Source of the DNA: Sulfobacillus sp.
GTDB taxonomy: Bacteria > Bacillota > Sulfobacillia > Sulfobacillales > Sulfobacillaceae
DNA: 47,062 bases
Direction: 5' to 3'
Assembly: GCA_027309085.1 (NCBI GenBank)
Contig: DAIDDL010000002.1
Location: 1-47,062 of the forward strand
Translations under genes and position numbers: made by a program
Part shown: one piece after another, positions 1 through 8,797 of the stretch
How the letters are laid out: every line of letters begins with the position of its first letter
How positions within the stretch are numbered: position 1 is the first letter of the stretch
Notes under the pieces: generated by a model
The model's database searches: none
What the model saw: only the letters and a program-made list of their open reading frames with translations
Told to the model about the DNA's origin: nothing

Positions 1-85
1 GATTCCGTCTGGGTGGCTAGCCCTTAGGCGGGTCGGAATTTCACCGACTGGAAAATGCCAACTTTTCGTGGCGTACCTCCCCGCA

Positions 86-118
86 GAACCGGACGTGCGG
101 AATTACCGCATCCGGCTC
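86..118 (-). ncRNA. Group II intron domain V hairpin
   Basis: Read on the minus strand, this 33-nt hairpin starts GAGCCGGATGCGG and ends CCGCACGTCCGGTTC. It matches the usual bacterial domain V pattern, with the AGC catalytic triad at the base of the stem and an ACGT bulge region on the return strand. Domain V is the catalytic heart of group II ribozymes and is strongly conserved. It follows the reverse transcriptase remnant in the expected order. Confidence 0.8.
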
Positions 119-180
119 CCCGCTTACCGTGCCGATGCCCCGCGGGGCCGTAGTTTGGGCACCGGCGCCATAAACCAACC

Positions 181-890
181 TTGCGCATGGTACCACGCAA
201 AGCCTTGGGGGCTGCGTTGACTACGACGGCGGAGCACTTGGTACCAAGCATAGAGCACCTGTTGACGGAGCGTATTCAGTCCGGGCAAGCATCCTGGTTA
301 CCCAAAGTACTGATAGAAGCCTTGGAGGGCCGCGTTCAGGTACCGTTGGTAGACCCCAATGCCGTCATGCCAGCGGGCTTTCAGCGTCTGTTTCACTTTC
401 TGGAGGAATTTTCGGCGGCTTTTCGTCGTCGGTCGCCGCTGGAGCTGCCACCGGCCTTGCCGGGTGCGGGATCCGCAGTGGGTCATTCCGAGGAAGTCGA
501 ACGTCACGCGGGGCTCGTGCCGCGCCTCGGCCGCGATCCATGCAAGGGTGGCCCAAGGGCAGGCGCCGTGTTTTCTCGGGCGCCAGCTCGAGGCCCAATG
601 GATGCATGCGCATGGGCAGTTGCGCCGCGAAACGCTGCGCATCCTGCGGCTGCTCAAAGCAGACGAGGTAATCTTTTCAGCAACCGACTGACGGCCGCCT
701 GCAAGAGGCGGTCCTCCACTTCCGGGATGCCAAGGGGCCGCTGCTTCTGCGGTTGTCCCGGTTTCGGGATGTGCACCCGGCGGGTGGGCGGCACGCGGTA
801 CGGGTGGGCCTTCAGCCGCTCGACCAGTTTGGTGATGCGAAACCACTCTGGTGGCCGCAGTTTTCGAACTGGCCAGTCATGCGGTTGTGG
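181..890 (-). pseudogene. Group II intron reverse transcriptase/maturase, internally deleted
   Basis: The N-terminal finger region is readable as WFRITKLVERLKAHPYR, RRVHIPKPG and RPLGIPEVEDRLLQAAV, typical of group II intron maturases. Directly after this the sequence jumps, in another frame, to DYLVCFEQPQDAQRFAAQL and LGLELAPEKTR, which normally follow the YADD active site. The part of the palm before and including most of the YADD motif is therefore missing. A further frame change leads to VTFDFLGMTHCG and a maturase thumb. A TAA at 298-300 interrupts it before the C-terminal LRRRSQR motif. At least one deletion, two frame changes and one stop are visible, so no active enzyme can be made. 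Confidence 0.8.
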
Positions 891-964
891 CCACCATCTT
901 TCGCAGGCACACGGGCAATGCGATTCGCTTGCAACCATAAGGCGCTTAGTATGCAGGGTAAGTC

Positions 965-1290
965 CGCCACTGGAGTTACGGGTCACGGCCCACACGCTCG
1001 CCGTGCGCGTCGATGTGGCCCAAGATTTGCCTGAGGCGCAGGCACCCACCTGTCGGGACGTGGTGCGCTCCCGGCATCCCGTGCGCGTGTCCCATGCCTC
1101 CGAAGACTTCACGCACCGGCTGCAGAGACTGCGGAGAATCGCCCAGACATTATTGGTGGAATTTTGTGTCAGGGGATTGCGGCGGTGCGTCAATCCCGTC
1201 CTCCCGGGCCTCTTCAGCCGGCGGTTCTTGGCCACCCTGCACCGTTTCCTGACCCCGGACGACCTGCGCGGAATGAGCCCGGGTCAGGTG
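965..1290 (+). pseudogene. ISL3-like transposase N-terminal fragment (tentative)
   Basis: The plus-strand reading frame here resembles the N-terminal zinc-ribbon part of ISL3-family transposases: TLAVRVD, then PTCRD, then TLLVEFCVRGLRRCVNP followed by LFSRRF. In intact members the pattern is CPxCG, then a VRRFxCxNPxCPxxxFxER block. Several expected cysteines are absent, no DDE catalytic core follows, and similarity stops at about 1290. The frame stays open to 1434, but the remaining sequence is not recognisable. If correct, it is a decayed fragment abutting the intron remnant. A chance reading of degenerate DNA cannot be excluded. Confidence 0.4.
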
Positions 1291-1445
1291 GTGGAGGGCC
1301 GGCGGAGCGGCAGTCGCCGCATGGCTCAGGCTCTGCCCACGGTCACCCGCCAGAGGCCGACGTCCTGCCGAGCGTCGGCCTCTCGCCTCTCCCGCGCGGC
1401 ACGCTCCTCTTGCGCCCCGAAACATGGTGCTTGAGGATTATATTC

Positions 1446-2270
1446 TTACCTCGTTTCCGTTTTGCGTCTTTTTTTCGAAGTTGGGGATTTTGGGGCTGAG
1501 GATGTCAAGGCGCGGTTCTCCGGCTGAGCATCCTCACTCTCATCATCCAGGTCGATGCCAAACAGTGTTTCGAGGTCGGGCTCCTCGATCACCCGGCGAC
1601 TCTTCGTTCCGGACTTCTCCAGGAGTTTGGCGGATTTTTCGGACACGGCCCGGGAAATCAGATCCTCCACATTAACGCCCCGCAAGACAAAGAAGAGGGC
1701 CGGATTGTCATCAAGGCGCGCTCCCACTCCATACAGGGCAGCCGATACATGTTTGCACATCGCCGCCCAATCCGGGCAGTCGCAGCGCAGGGCGATATCT
1801 TTGGGCGACGGAAACAGCCCCGCGTCATGGCCCGTAAAGAGGTCAGCCAGCGCCTTGGGAAATTCGCCTTCCAAAAGTTCTGACAGTGAGTCGATGGCGC
1901 CACCCGAGGCGGAGATGATGCGCTGCCAGGCATCCGGCTCAAGAGGCTTGATGGTGATCGCAATTTTATAGGGCTTGGCCTCGCCTCCCTGAACCAGCGC
2001 CTCTACCAAACCAGGCCGCACGCGCAAGTCCAGTACGGCCTGGTGCCTCACATAGCTGCGCCCTCTTTGAATGCGGTAGGCATAATCCGCATAGCTCTCC
2101 AGATTGCGGTTCCAGGCTTTTCCCCACCAGGTGCGCGCCAAGGCCCGCCCCGCAATGGTGACGGGGGAAATGTCCGGGCGGCTCCGGCGGAGCCGCTCCA
2201 ATGCCGCACAAGCCAGTTCCTCTTTCTCCCCGACGCTCATATATTTGGGGTATCGGTAGTCGTGCGCCAC
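1446..2270 (-). CDS. SWIM zinc-finger protein, partner of SNF2 helicase
   Basis: This 274-aa protein starts at a GTG with AAGGAGGG upstream. It has a SWIM zinc finger CxCx6CxH at residues 163-174 (CDCPDWAAMCKH). SWIM domains bind DNA or protein partners. The N-terminal half is like the standalone SWIM proteins found next to bacterial SNF2 helicases (TWWGKAWNRNLE at 47-58). The C-terminal tail is acidic and then basic (KKRRK), probably disordered. It starts 19 nt after the stop of the SNF2 helicase gene on the same strand, so the two are very likely co-transcribed and act together on DNA or nucleoprotein. The substrate is unknown. Confidence 0.85.
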   Translation of the reverse strand: MAHDYRYPKYMSVGEKEELACAALERLRRSRPDISPVTIAGRALARTWWGKAWNRNLESYADYAYRIQRGRSYVRHQAVLDLRVRPGLVEALVQGGEAKPYKIAITIKPLEPDAWQRIISASGGAIDSLSELLEGEFPKALADLFTGHDAGLFPSPKDIALRCDCPDWAAMCKHVSAALYGVGARLDDNPALFFVLRGVNVEDLISRAVSEKSAKLLEKSGTKSRRVIEEPDLETLFGIDLDDESEDAQPENRALTSSAPKSPTSKKRRKTETR

Positions 2271-2289
2271 AGTTCTCTCCCTCCTTATC

Positions 2290-4980
2290 TCAAACCGACA
2301 GCCGGAAGAGGTCCATAAGCTGCTGGTTGTCCAGGTCCCCTATCCAGTTTTCCTGCTGGTCTGGCACAATGTCTTGGGACAGTTGCAGTTTCTCTTGAAT
2401 CAGCATGTCGATTTTTTCTTCGATTGTACCGCGTGTGATGAATTTGTGTACCACAACATTTTTCTCCTGCCCGATTCGAAAAGCCCGGTCTGTCGCTTGG
2501 TTCTCCACAGCGGGATTCCACCAGCGGTCAAAATGAATCACGTGGTTTGCCCGCGTCAGGTTGAGGCCCACGCCTCCGGCCTTGATGGAGAGCACCATGA
2601 AAGGCACATAGCCGGCACCCTGAAATTGGGCAACCAGCGCGCGCCGCTTTGCTACCGGCGTCTGTCCGTGCAAAGTCAGACCGGGATGATGGAAGACCGT
2701 CTCCAGGAATTCCTGCAAGGGGTCGGTCATCTCTCTAAATTGGGTAAACACCAGCACCCGCTCGCGCTTCGCGTAAATCGTCTCGCAAATTTCCGCCAGC
2801 CGCTCAAATTTCCCGCTGTCGCGCGGGTCAAAGGTTCCTTGGCCCAAGTACTGGTCGGGGTGGTTGCAAATCTGCTTGAATTTCATAATGGACGAGAGGA
2901 TAATTCCGCGCCGGGCAATGCCCTCTTCTGCAGATTCCAGTCTTTCGCGCACATCCCCGGCCAGGTCTCGGTAGAGCGCAGCCTGTTTCTTTGTCAGAGC
3001 GGCAAAGCTTCTCATCTCAATCTTGTCCGGCAGGTCGGAGATGACGGTGCGGTCCGTTTTGAGGCGCCGCAAGATAAATGGGCTCACCACCCGCTTTAAA
3101 GGCGCATAACCTTCGGGATGGGCGGAAAGTTGCTTGGTATATGCGGTAAATTCTTTGGCCGTCCCCAACAGGCCCTGATTGAGAAAATCGAACAGGGACC
3201 ACAAATCGGACAGGCGGTTTTCAATCGGCGTCCCCGTCATGGCAATTTTGCACTGCGCCGGGATCCGCTTCACAGCCCTGGCCTGATGGGTGGCCGGGTT
3301 CTTTATCGCCTGCGCCTCATCCAGAATCAAAACGTCCCACATCAAATCGGTCAGCTCCGGAAATTTTCCCGCCATTCCGTAGGTAGTGAGAAAGACGCCC
3401 CAGCGCTCGCCTATCTGCTCCACACTCACTGACCGCAGGGAATGCTCCGAGGGGTGAAGAACCCATACGGGCAGGTGAGGGGTGAATTTAGCCATCTCAT
3501 CCACCCAGTTGCCAATTAGTGAGGCTGGCACAAGCAGAAGAGCTTTCAGCGGCCCCTCCTGGTGCATGGCGCTTAACAGCGCCAGCACTTGCAGTGTCTT
3601 CCCCAAACCCATGTCGTCCGCCAGGCACGCCCCAAGCCCCAGACGGCGCATGCTTCTGAGCCACGCGACCCCTCGCCGCTGGTATTCCCGCAGGTCGGCA
3701 TGAAGCGCTCCGTCTACGAGGTCGGGGGCATCTTCTGCAGTCGGGTGGGACAGTTGGCCGAGCACAGTGCGCAGCCACTCTCCATGGCTGACTTCCACTT
3801 GCACGTCGTCTTCACTGCCGCCAGCCATCTGGCTGGCTTCCAGCTCAAAACGCAGAGCGCCCAAGATATCCACTGGCCCGCGCCCCGACATTTTCCGGGC
3901 TCTCTCATAGGCCGCCAGCAGCTTCTGCAGCTTATCGTGGTCCACTTCCACCCACTTGCCCTTCAGAAAAGCCAGACCCTCTTCCTGTCTAAGCAGTTCC
4001 TGCAGTTCCTCCGGGTTGAGAGCGTCCTCCCCCAAGGACAGCCGCACATCGAAATTCAGCAAAGCGTCCCGGCCCAAAATCGAGGGAGGCTGCGTACCGA
4101 TATTGACGGCAAGTTTGGGCAGCCGCGAGGACTTCTTCCACCATTTGGGGATGCGGCACAAGATGCCTGCCTGCTCATAAAGGGGGACCTCTTTCAAAAA
4201 CTCATAGGTCTCTTGCGCTGAAAGGCCCAAAGGGTGGAATATTTCCCCGGACTCCACGAGGCCAGCAATGAACGGGCTTTGGGCCGCCGCCTTATTGACT
4301 GTGGAGAGCAACCCCAGCAGCGCGGCCTGGTCCCCTTGATATTCTATCAGCGCATTTTTCAATGGGAGGTGCCGGGATTTTCCCTCGCTGCGGGTATCCG
4401 AGGAGTAGGTGGCCATAAAGGCAAAGGGGAAGTCCTCTTTCTTGCTCTCCACCAGGTGGAAGAAGACCCGCCCCACTGGATGCAGCTGCTGGCTGCGGGT
4501 CGCAAAAAATTCCTCAACCGATCCGGGGTACGCGCGGATTTCGGTGGAGAAAGCCGCCTGCAGACGGCTTAAGCTCTGCGCTATCCAGGCAGGAGTCAGA
4601 AATTCCGATCCCCAGCCCACCGGCGCCATCGCCAAAAAGCTGTCGGCCGTCCCGTCCTCCCAGTCCACCCGGGCTTGCTCCCGCAAATCTTCGAGATCCG
4701 GAATACGGGCCAAATCTGTCAGGAACTGCTCGGCCACCGCATGCACAAAGCGCAGAGAGCTGGACCAGGGCCAGTGAGGATCTAAAAACCCCAGATGCAA
4801 AAAAGCGCGGTCCTCATCCTCATGAAACTGGGACAGGAGTTCGTCCTGCACTGCAACAAAAGGAGAATGGCTTTCCCCTGGATCACCCTGCCAGTCCAGC
4901 TGAAAGCCTTGAGGCAGCATCACGGCCACGAGTTCGCGGCTCGTTTTTTCCCTGACCTTTACACTGGCGCCCACCGCCAC
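2290..4980 (-). CDS. SNF2-family DNA-dependent ATPase/helicase
   Basis: This is a superfamily 2 ATPase of the bacterial SNF2/RapA-like type, about 896-901 aa. The N-terminal half is a family-specific extension that includes the SNF2-associated region (NFDVRLSLGEDALNPEEL). The motor follows: Walker A DDMGLGKT near residue 460, Walker B box DEAQ near 557, GTPIENRLSDLWSLFDFL, and a helicase C lobe with VLVFTQF near 748 and the arginine-finger region ATDRAFRIGQ near the end. The longest reading starts at ATG 4995. A GTG at 4980 has AGGAGG six bases upstream and is preferred. The SWIM protein gene follows. Such pairs are thought to remodel nucleoprotein or act in repair, but the exact role is unknown. 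Confidence 0.9.
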   Translation of the reverse strand: MAVGASVKVREKTSRELVAVMLPQGFQLDWQGDPGESHSPFVAVQDELLSQFHEDEDRAFLHLGFLDPHWPWSSSLRFVHAVAEQFLTDLARIPDLEDLREQARVDWEDGTADSFLAMAPVGWGSEFLTPAWIAQSLSRLQAAFSTEIRAYPGSVEEFFATRSQQLHPVGRVFFHLVESKKEDFPFAFMATYSSDTRSEGKSRHLPLKNALIEYQGDQAALLGLLSTVNKAAAQSPFIAGLVESGEIFHPLGLSAQETYEFLKEVPLYEQAGILCRIPKWWKKSSRLPKLAVNIGTQPPSILGRDALLNFDVRLSLGEDALNPEELQELLRQEEGLAFLKGKWVEVDHDKLQKLLAAYERARKMSGRGPVDILGALRFELEASQMAGGSEDDVQVEVSHGEWLRTVLGQLSHPTAEDAPDLVDGALHADLREYQRRGVAWLRSMRRLGLGACLADDMGLGKTLQVLALLSAMHQEGPLKALLLVPASLIGNWVDEMAKFTPHLPVWVLHPSEHSLRSVSVEQIGERWGVFLTTYGMAGKFPELTDLMWDVLILDEAQAIKNPATHQARAVKRIPAQCKIAMTGTPIENRLSDLWSLFDFLNQGLLGTAKEFTAYTKQLSAHPEGYAPLKRVVSPFILRRLKTDRTVISDLPDKIEMRSFAALTKKQAALYRDLAGDVRERLESAEEGIARRGIILSSIMKFKQICNHPDQYLGQGTFDPRDSGKFERLAEICETIYAKRERVLVFTQFREMTDPLQEFLETVFHHPGLTLHGQTPVAKRRALVAQFQGAGYVPFMVLSIKAGGVGLNLTRANHVIHFDRWWNPAVENQATDRAFRIGQEKNVVVHKFITRGTIEEKIDMLIQEKLQLSQDIVPDQQENWIGDLDNQQLMDLFRLSV

Positions 4981-4995
4981 ACCGCTCCTCCTCAT

Positions 4996-5598
4996 TCTTC
5001 CCCAAAGGGGGGGCCATACATACTTTCCGTTCTATAGGGCATATTGTACCGGCAATCCCGTCACCACGCCAGCATAGGCTTGCCAAAACAACCGGCGCCT
5101 TGCCCCAAGCGCAAAAGATTTGGCCATGACATCCGTCTGGGGTACCTCCCCACGGATTGGGCAGGATCTACGGATGATCGTCCATGGCTTAACCAAGCTA
5201 AGCGATTGCGCCTCACATCGTGGACGTGGACCAAAGCACTTCATGATGGTTCACGTAAACGACGAGTCCTACTCGATACGGCCAGTTGAGGCTAGCGCGT
5301 ACGGGACACAACCCTCTATTTTGGACTGTGCTTTCGGAGCGAACGGGGATCCCCACCTGGGACCTTTCTGGTCCCCGGCTGACGTCCTTGATGATGCCTT
5401 TTCCCCACGGTTTACACCCGAGGCCATTGTCCCCCGCCGCATGGGATGGTTTGATGGCTCCGCCGACCTAGCGCCGCCGCTTCCACTCCGACATAGGTAT
5501 CCCGTCAGGAGATACGGGCCTCGAAGCTCTGGGTCCTCGCCGTGGGCTTCGACACACCAGGGCCCGCCCACTGGTCCTTTCCTCAGCAGCGGTTATCC
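4996..5598. other. Unassigned region interrupted by the IS element
   Basis: About 600 bases lie between the SNF2 gene and the IS. Open frames exist on both strands (for example plus 5120 onwards), but none has a convincing ribosome binding site or a recognisable protein family. Joining 5598 to 7107 (removing the IS and one target copy) extends the plus frame by only about a dozen codons to a TAA. An attaca-type element near 5043-5048 (TACAAT on the minus strand) could be a -10 box for the SNF2 gene, without a clear -35. No function is assigned. Confidence 0.3.
5590..5598. repeat. Target site duplication, left copy (CGGTTATCC)
   Basis: The nine bases CGGTTATCC directly precede the left end of the IS. 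They are repeated without mismatch directly after its right end (7098-7106). A perfect 9-bp duplication is the footprint of transposition and dates the insertion as fairly recent. Confidence 0.93.
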
Positions 5599-5619
5599 CT
5601 GACCCATCCCGAGTTTTAA
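5599..5619 (+). repeat. IS left terminal inverted repeat
   Basis: The left end reads CTGACCCATCCCGAGTTTTA. The right end, reverse complemented, reads CTGACCTATCCCCAGTGTTT. Seventeen of 21 positions are identical. Confidence 0.85.
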
Positions 5620-5725
5620 TGTCGGTACTTTCTGTATAGGAAAAATATCATGCGCAAAGGAGAATCGGGATCCTCTGGCGAAGAAGTATTCAGTGTTCAG
5701 GACTGTGCGCACAAGGAGGATCCCG

Positions 5726-6880
5726 ATGATTCCACTCCAGTCTACCACTTCGTTTTTCCAAACGCATGGGCGCCTATGAAAATCGCAACGCACGACGCTG
5801 GCCGCGTTAGTCTGGGCGGTCATCCAGTTTCCGCTCTTAGGCTCAGCCACCATCGGTCGCCATCTGGCGATGGCGGACGAGGTCACCACCACGGCCAACC
5901 ATACCATCAAACGGGTCGACCGCTTTTTAGGCAACCCGCGAATCGATATGGCGGTGGCGCAAGGCGATTTGATCGCCTATATGCTCCATGATGCGACGGA
6001 GGCCTTGCTCACCCTCGACTGGACCAATCCGAAGGATGGGGTGTATCAAATTCTGTCCTTGAATTGGCGGGCGCACGGCCGCGCGATTCCTTTAGGCTGG
6101 ATCACGGTGCGGAAAGACTCCTTAAAGGATCGGATGTGGGCTATTGAATTGGACCTGTGTCAGCGCGTGGCTCCATGCATTCCCCCCACGTGCCATCCCA
6201 TTTGGTTGGCCGATCGGGGATTTGCGACGGTGAGGCTCTTCCGTGCCTGGGATGCTTTAGGATGGGATGGGGTGATTCGCACGAAAGGATCCGTCTGGGT
6301 GCAGTCTGACGGGCGCTGGCGCCCGCTGTATGGCTACGCCCTCGCCCGTCCGGTGTTGGAGGATTTGCCCGCCGCGCGCTACGGGCGTGGTTACGGGAAG
6401 GACGCCTATCCGTGCCGTGTCATCGTGTACGCGGAACCAGGATATCCGGATCCCTGGGATCTCGTGGTGTCGGCGGGGTTGAAGAATTGGGAGCCGGGAC
6501 GCCTCGTCGCGGCTTATGGCCAACGGTTTACCACCGAAGAGTGCTTTAAAGATCAGAAGAATGATCATTATGAAGGATTTCATCTGGATGCCGTGACCCT
6601 GAGCACTCCGGAACGGTGGGATCGGATGCTCCTGGTCTTTGCGTGGGCGTATTATTGGTTGAATGTCGCCGGGTGGGCCATGGAAACCGCGGGCAAAGCC
6701 CGCGAGTGGCGAGCTAATACGGTGAAAGATTATCGCACGCATGCGTGGTGGCGCTTGGACCATTGGGGGTTGGGACACCATGACGTGGTCTGGCGCACTC
6801 TGCTCCGCGCCGTTCGCGACTTTCGCCGCCACATCCCGCCTTTGCCAATTCGCAGTGTGACGGAAGCCGCCGGACCATAA
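5726..6880 (+). pseudogene. IS4-family transposase with premature TGA
   Basis: The natural start is ATG 5726, with AAGGAGG about eight bases upstream. The frame reads MIPLQSTTSFFQTHGRL and then hits TGA at 5777-5779. The same frame continues with KSQRTTLAALVWAVIQ and stays open to 6880, so this is one nonsense mutation, not a frameshift. The catalytic core is intact: first Asp in LTLDWTN, second Asp in IWLADRGF, and the C-terminal Y-x2-R-x3-E-x6-K signature in YGQRFTTEECFKDQK. Restart at ATG 5870 would keep all catalytic residues but lose the N-terminal region and has no ribosome binding site. An active product is therefore unlikely unless TGA is read through. Confidence 0.88.
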
Positions 6881-7077
6881 ATTCGGGAGAGCGCCGTGCA
6901 TCACACCGTCCCGATTCGCCCGCGAATCGGGCATGGCCTGGCGTTCATGCGTTCTCCCCCTCGAGAAGCCCTGGAATCGCTGCCGAGGCTCCCGAGACCC
7001 ACTGGATGCGCCGCGCCCAAGGCGCCGAAACAACAGCCTAACCCGTTGTCCTGCCACAAAAAATCCACTGAATTGGT

Positions 7078-7097
7078 AAACACTGGGGATAGGTCAG
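7078..7097 (-). repeat. IS right terminal inverted repeat
   Basis: Partner of the left repeat at 5599. On the plus strand the element ends GGGGATAGGTCAG at 7097. Confidence 0.85.
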
Positions 7098-7106
7098 CGG
7101 TTATCC
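7098..7106. repeat. Target site duplication, right copy (CGGTTATCC)
   Basis: Identical to 5590-5598. See the left copy. Confidence 0.93.
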
Positions 7107-7255
7107 TGTACGCCGAATCAGGTCATTGCCCCGCGTTTAATTCTGCATCGCGCGACGGACCCAGTGAAAACACATGGGCTTGATGCGTGCACACTCGAAG
7201 ATCTTCCGCACCAGCAGCCTACCCGTCCAGAGCACTGGGGACTTCAGCGAACGGT

Positions 7256-8248
7256 TCAGTGCGAGGTCATCCCGATAATCATCCCAATATAGAGAATGTA
7301 GAAAAGCCCCGCTGTCAGCAGTTCTGACACCTTCAAGGGTCCCGAGCGGCTTCTCAGCCAGATCCATAACGTAGCCAGCCAGGCCACAATGCCGGTGAGC
7401 AGTTCGAGAGGGTCCAATTGCCACGAGGTCAGGCCAATACCTAAGGCCGGCACCACGCTCGACTGAAACGCCATGGCTCCCGTGACATTGCCGACAGCCA
7501 GGGTGTCCTTGTGGCGCCGGATCCAGATGACGCTGTTGAGCACTTCCGGCAGTTCGGTCGCCACGGGGGTGACAATCACCGAGAGCAGAAAAGCCGAGAT
7601 ATGAATGATGCCGGTCATGCCGTTCAGTGCCGTCACAAAAAAGTGCGCGCCCATAATCAGTCCCAACAGCGCCAAAGCCACCTGGACCAAGGCTGCCCAC
7701 AGGGGCGGCTCAGGCCCGGACGACAGCCGGAGAGCCTGACTGGGCCGGGCGCTTTCCGCCTTGTGTCCTCCCTGGCCCTTCACCAGAGTCCATGCATGCC
7801 AGCCGTACAGCCCAAAAAGCCCCACCGCCACCACGGGGTGCCAGAGGCGGGGCAGGATGGTTGCGAGCAGCGCCAGCCCGAACGCTATCAGAAAAAATTG
7901 CAGGTCCCCGGTCATATGGCTTTGCTTGTCGAGACTGAGAGACTTCCGCCCCGTCCACAAGAGTCCCAAGCCGATGACCAGAAAACCTACAGTCGCCAGC
8001 ATGAACGGCGCGCCCAAAATTGCCCCCAGGCCAATAGAGCTCTCGCTCTGTCCCCGCCCGAACAGGATGGCGATGACCGGCACCAGCGTTTCCGGCAGCG
8101 CCGTTCCGATGGCTGCCAGCAAAGAGCCCACGGCTCCCTCATCCAGATGGATCCGGAAACCCACCCACTCGATGCCGTTCGTGAAGTAGTCTGCGGACAA
8201 GACGATGAGCACCATGCCGCTGACTGTGATGAGCAATAAAGACATCAA
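7256..8248 (-). CDS. Ca2+/cation antiporter (CaCA) family protein
   Basis: This 330-aa polytopic membrane protein has the two inverted alpha repeats of the CaCA (sodium/calcium exchanger) superfamily: GTALPET at 48-54 and TPVATELPEVLN at about 227-238, each followed by a GNxxGA/GAILGA-like segment. The acidic residues in the repeats coordinate the cation. Around ten hydrophobic helices are separated by a hydrophilic loop at about 155-185. It most likely exports Ca2+ or another divalent cation in exchange for Na+ or H+ at the cytoplasmic membrane. The ion cannot be read from sequence. It lies downstream of trmL in the same direction. Confidence 0.85.
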   Translation of the reverse strand: MMSLLLITVSGMVLIVLSADYFTNGIEWVGFRIHLDEGAVGSLLAAIGTALPETLVPVIAILFGRGQSESSIGLGAILGAPFMLATVGFLVIGLGLLWTGRKSLSLDKQSHMTGDLQFFLIAFGLALLATILPRLWHPVVAVGLFGLYGWHAWTLVKGQGGHKAESARPSQALRLSSGPEPPLWAALVQVALALLGLIMGAHFFVTALNGMTGIIHISAFLLSVIVTPVATELPEVLNSVIWIRRHKDTLAVGNVTGAMAFQSSVVPALGIGLTSWQLDPLELLTGIVAWLATLWIWLRSRSGPLKVSELLTAGLFYILYIGMIIGMTSH

Positions 8249-8302
8249 CAGATCCCCCGTGTCCCCGCCACTTGGTTCATTATATGGGACTGCCGGCCGG
8301 GG

Positions 8303-8767
8303 CTATTCGTCCCCCCGCCAAAAATTCTGCTGGCGGAGCGCCTCATACACTACAATCGCCACGCTGTTGGCGAGATTCAAGGAGCGCACCCGCCGGTCCA
8401 TCGGGATAGCATATGCCGTCTTCTGGTACTCCGCGAGCAGTCCAGAGGGCAGGCCCGTGGACTCCCGGCCAAAAACCAGCACCGATGCATCTTGGTAGTG
8501 GGCTTCCGTATAAATTTTGGCGCTGTGTGAAGAAAAATAATACCATTGGGATGGGTCTCCCAGCATTTCTGTGACGCTGGCCCACTGTGGGTGGACATGC
8601 ATGTCCACCAGATCCCAGTAATCGACTCCCGCCCGCTTCAGGTAGCGGTCGCTGACAGAGAAGCCCAAAGGCTCCACCAGGTGCAGATGCGTCCCGGTGG
8701 CTGCGCAGGTGCGGGCAATATTTCCCGTATTGGGGGGAATTTCCGGCTCCACTAACACCACATGCAC
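8303..8767 (-). CDS. trmL: tRNA (cytidine/uridine-34 2'-O)-methyltransferase TrmL
   Basis: This 154-aa SPOUT methyltransferase has the usual TrmL length. It contains the three knot motifs: IPPNTGNIARTCAATG near the N-terminus, LVFGRESTGLP in the middle, and IPMDRRVRSLNLANSVAIV at the C-terminus, which binds S-adenosylmethionine. TrmL methylates the ribose of the wobble base of tRNA-Leu species. The start is a GTG (MHVVLVEP). A 51-aa ORF ends about 30 nt upstream on the same strand. Confidence 0.93.
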   Translation of the reverse strand: MHVVLVEPEIPPNTGNIARTCAATGTHLHLVEPLGFSVSDRYLKRAGVDYWDLVDMHVHPQWASVTEMLGDPSQWYYFSSHSAKIYTEAHYQDASVLVFGRESTGLPSGLLAEYQKTAYAIPMDRRVRSLNLANSVAIVVYEALRQQNFWRGDE

Positions 8768-8797
8768 TGCCTTGCCCCCCTGTTGTCTCCCGGTCTG

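Larger units (their letters stand above)
1..905 (-). mobile_element. Group II intron remnant (3' part)
   Basis: The minus strand carries the 3' part of a bacterial group II intron: a domain V hairpin near the left edge, preceded in transcription order by a broken intron-encoded reverse transcriptase. The homology fades at about 890-905, where an ISL3-like fragment in the other orientation begins, so the 5' ribozyme domains I-III are not recognisable here. The true 3' end lies near or beyond the left window edge. The missing middle of the reverse transcriptase and the lost 5' part indicate a dead element. Domain V and the protein motifs are seen; the intron limits are inferred. Confidence 0.75.
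5599..7097 (+). mobile_element. IS4-family insertion sequence, 1499 bp
   Basis: The ends are defined by imperfect terminal inverted repeats that begin CTGACC(C/T)ATCCC(G/C)AGT at both termini (17 of 21 positions match), flanked by the perfect 9-bp duplication CGGTTATCC. The single gene inside is a DDE transposase with the IS4-family YREK signature. About 210 bases of non-coding DNA follow the transposase stop before the right end. The transposase has an in-frame stop near its start, so this copy is probably not autonomous, although its ends look mobilisable in trans. Confidence 0.9.

Noticed and set aside
181-1434. One long plus-strand frame of 417 codons
   Set aside because: Its first two thirds are the antisense of the group II intron RT, whose motifs are unmistakable on the minus strand. 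Only the last third shows any (weak) similarity.
5120-5602. Plus-strand 160-codon ORF running into the IS
   Set aside because: It ends inside the IS left end, has no ribosome binding site or recognised family, and does not continue far across the reconstructed target.
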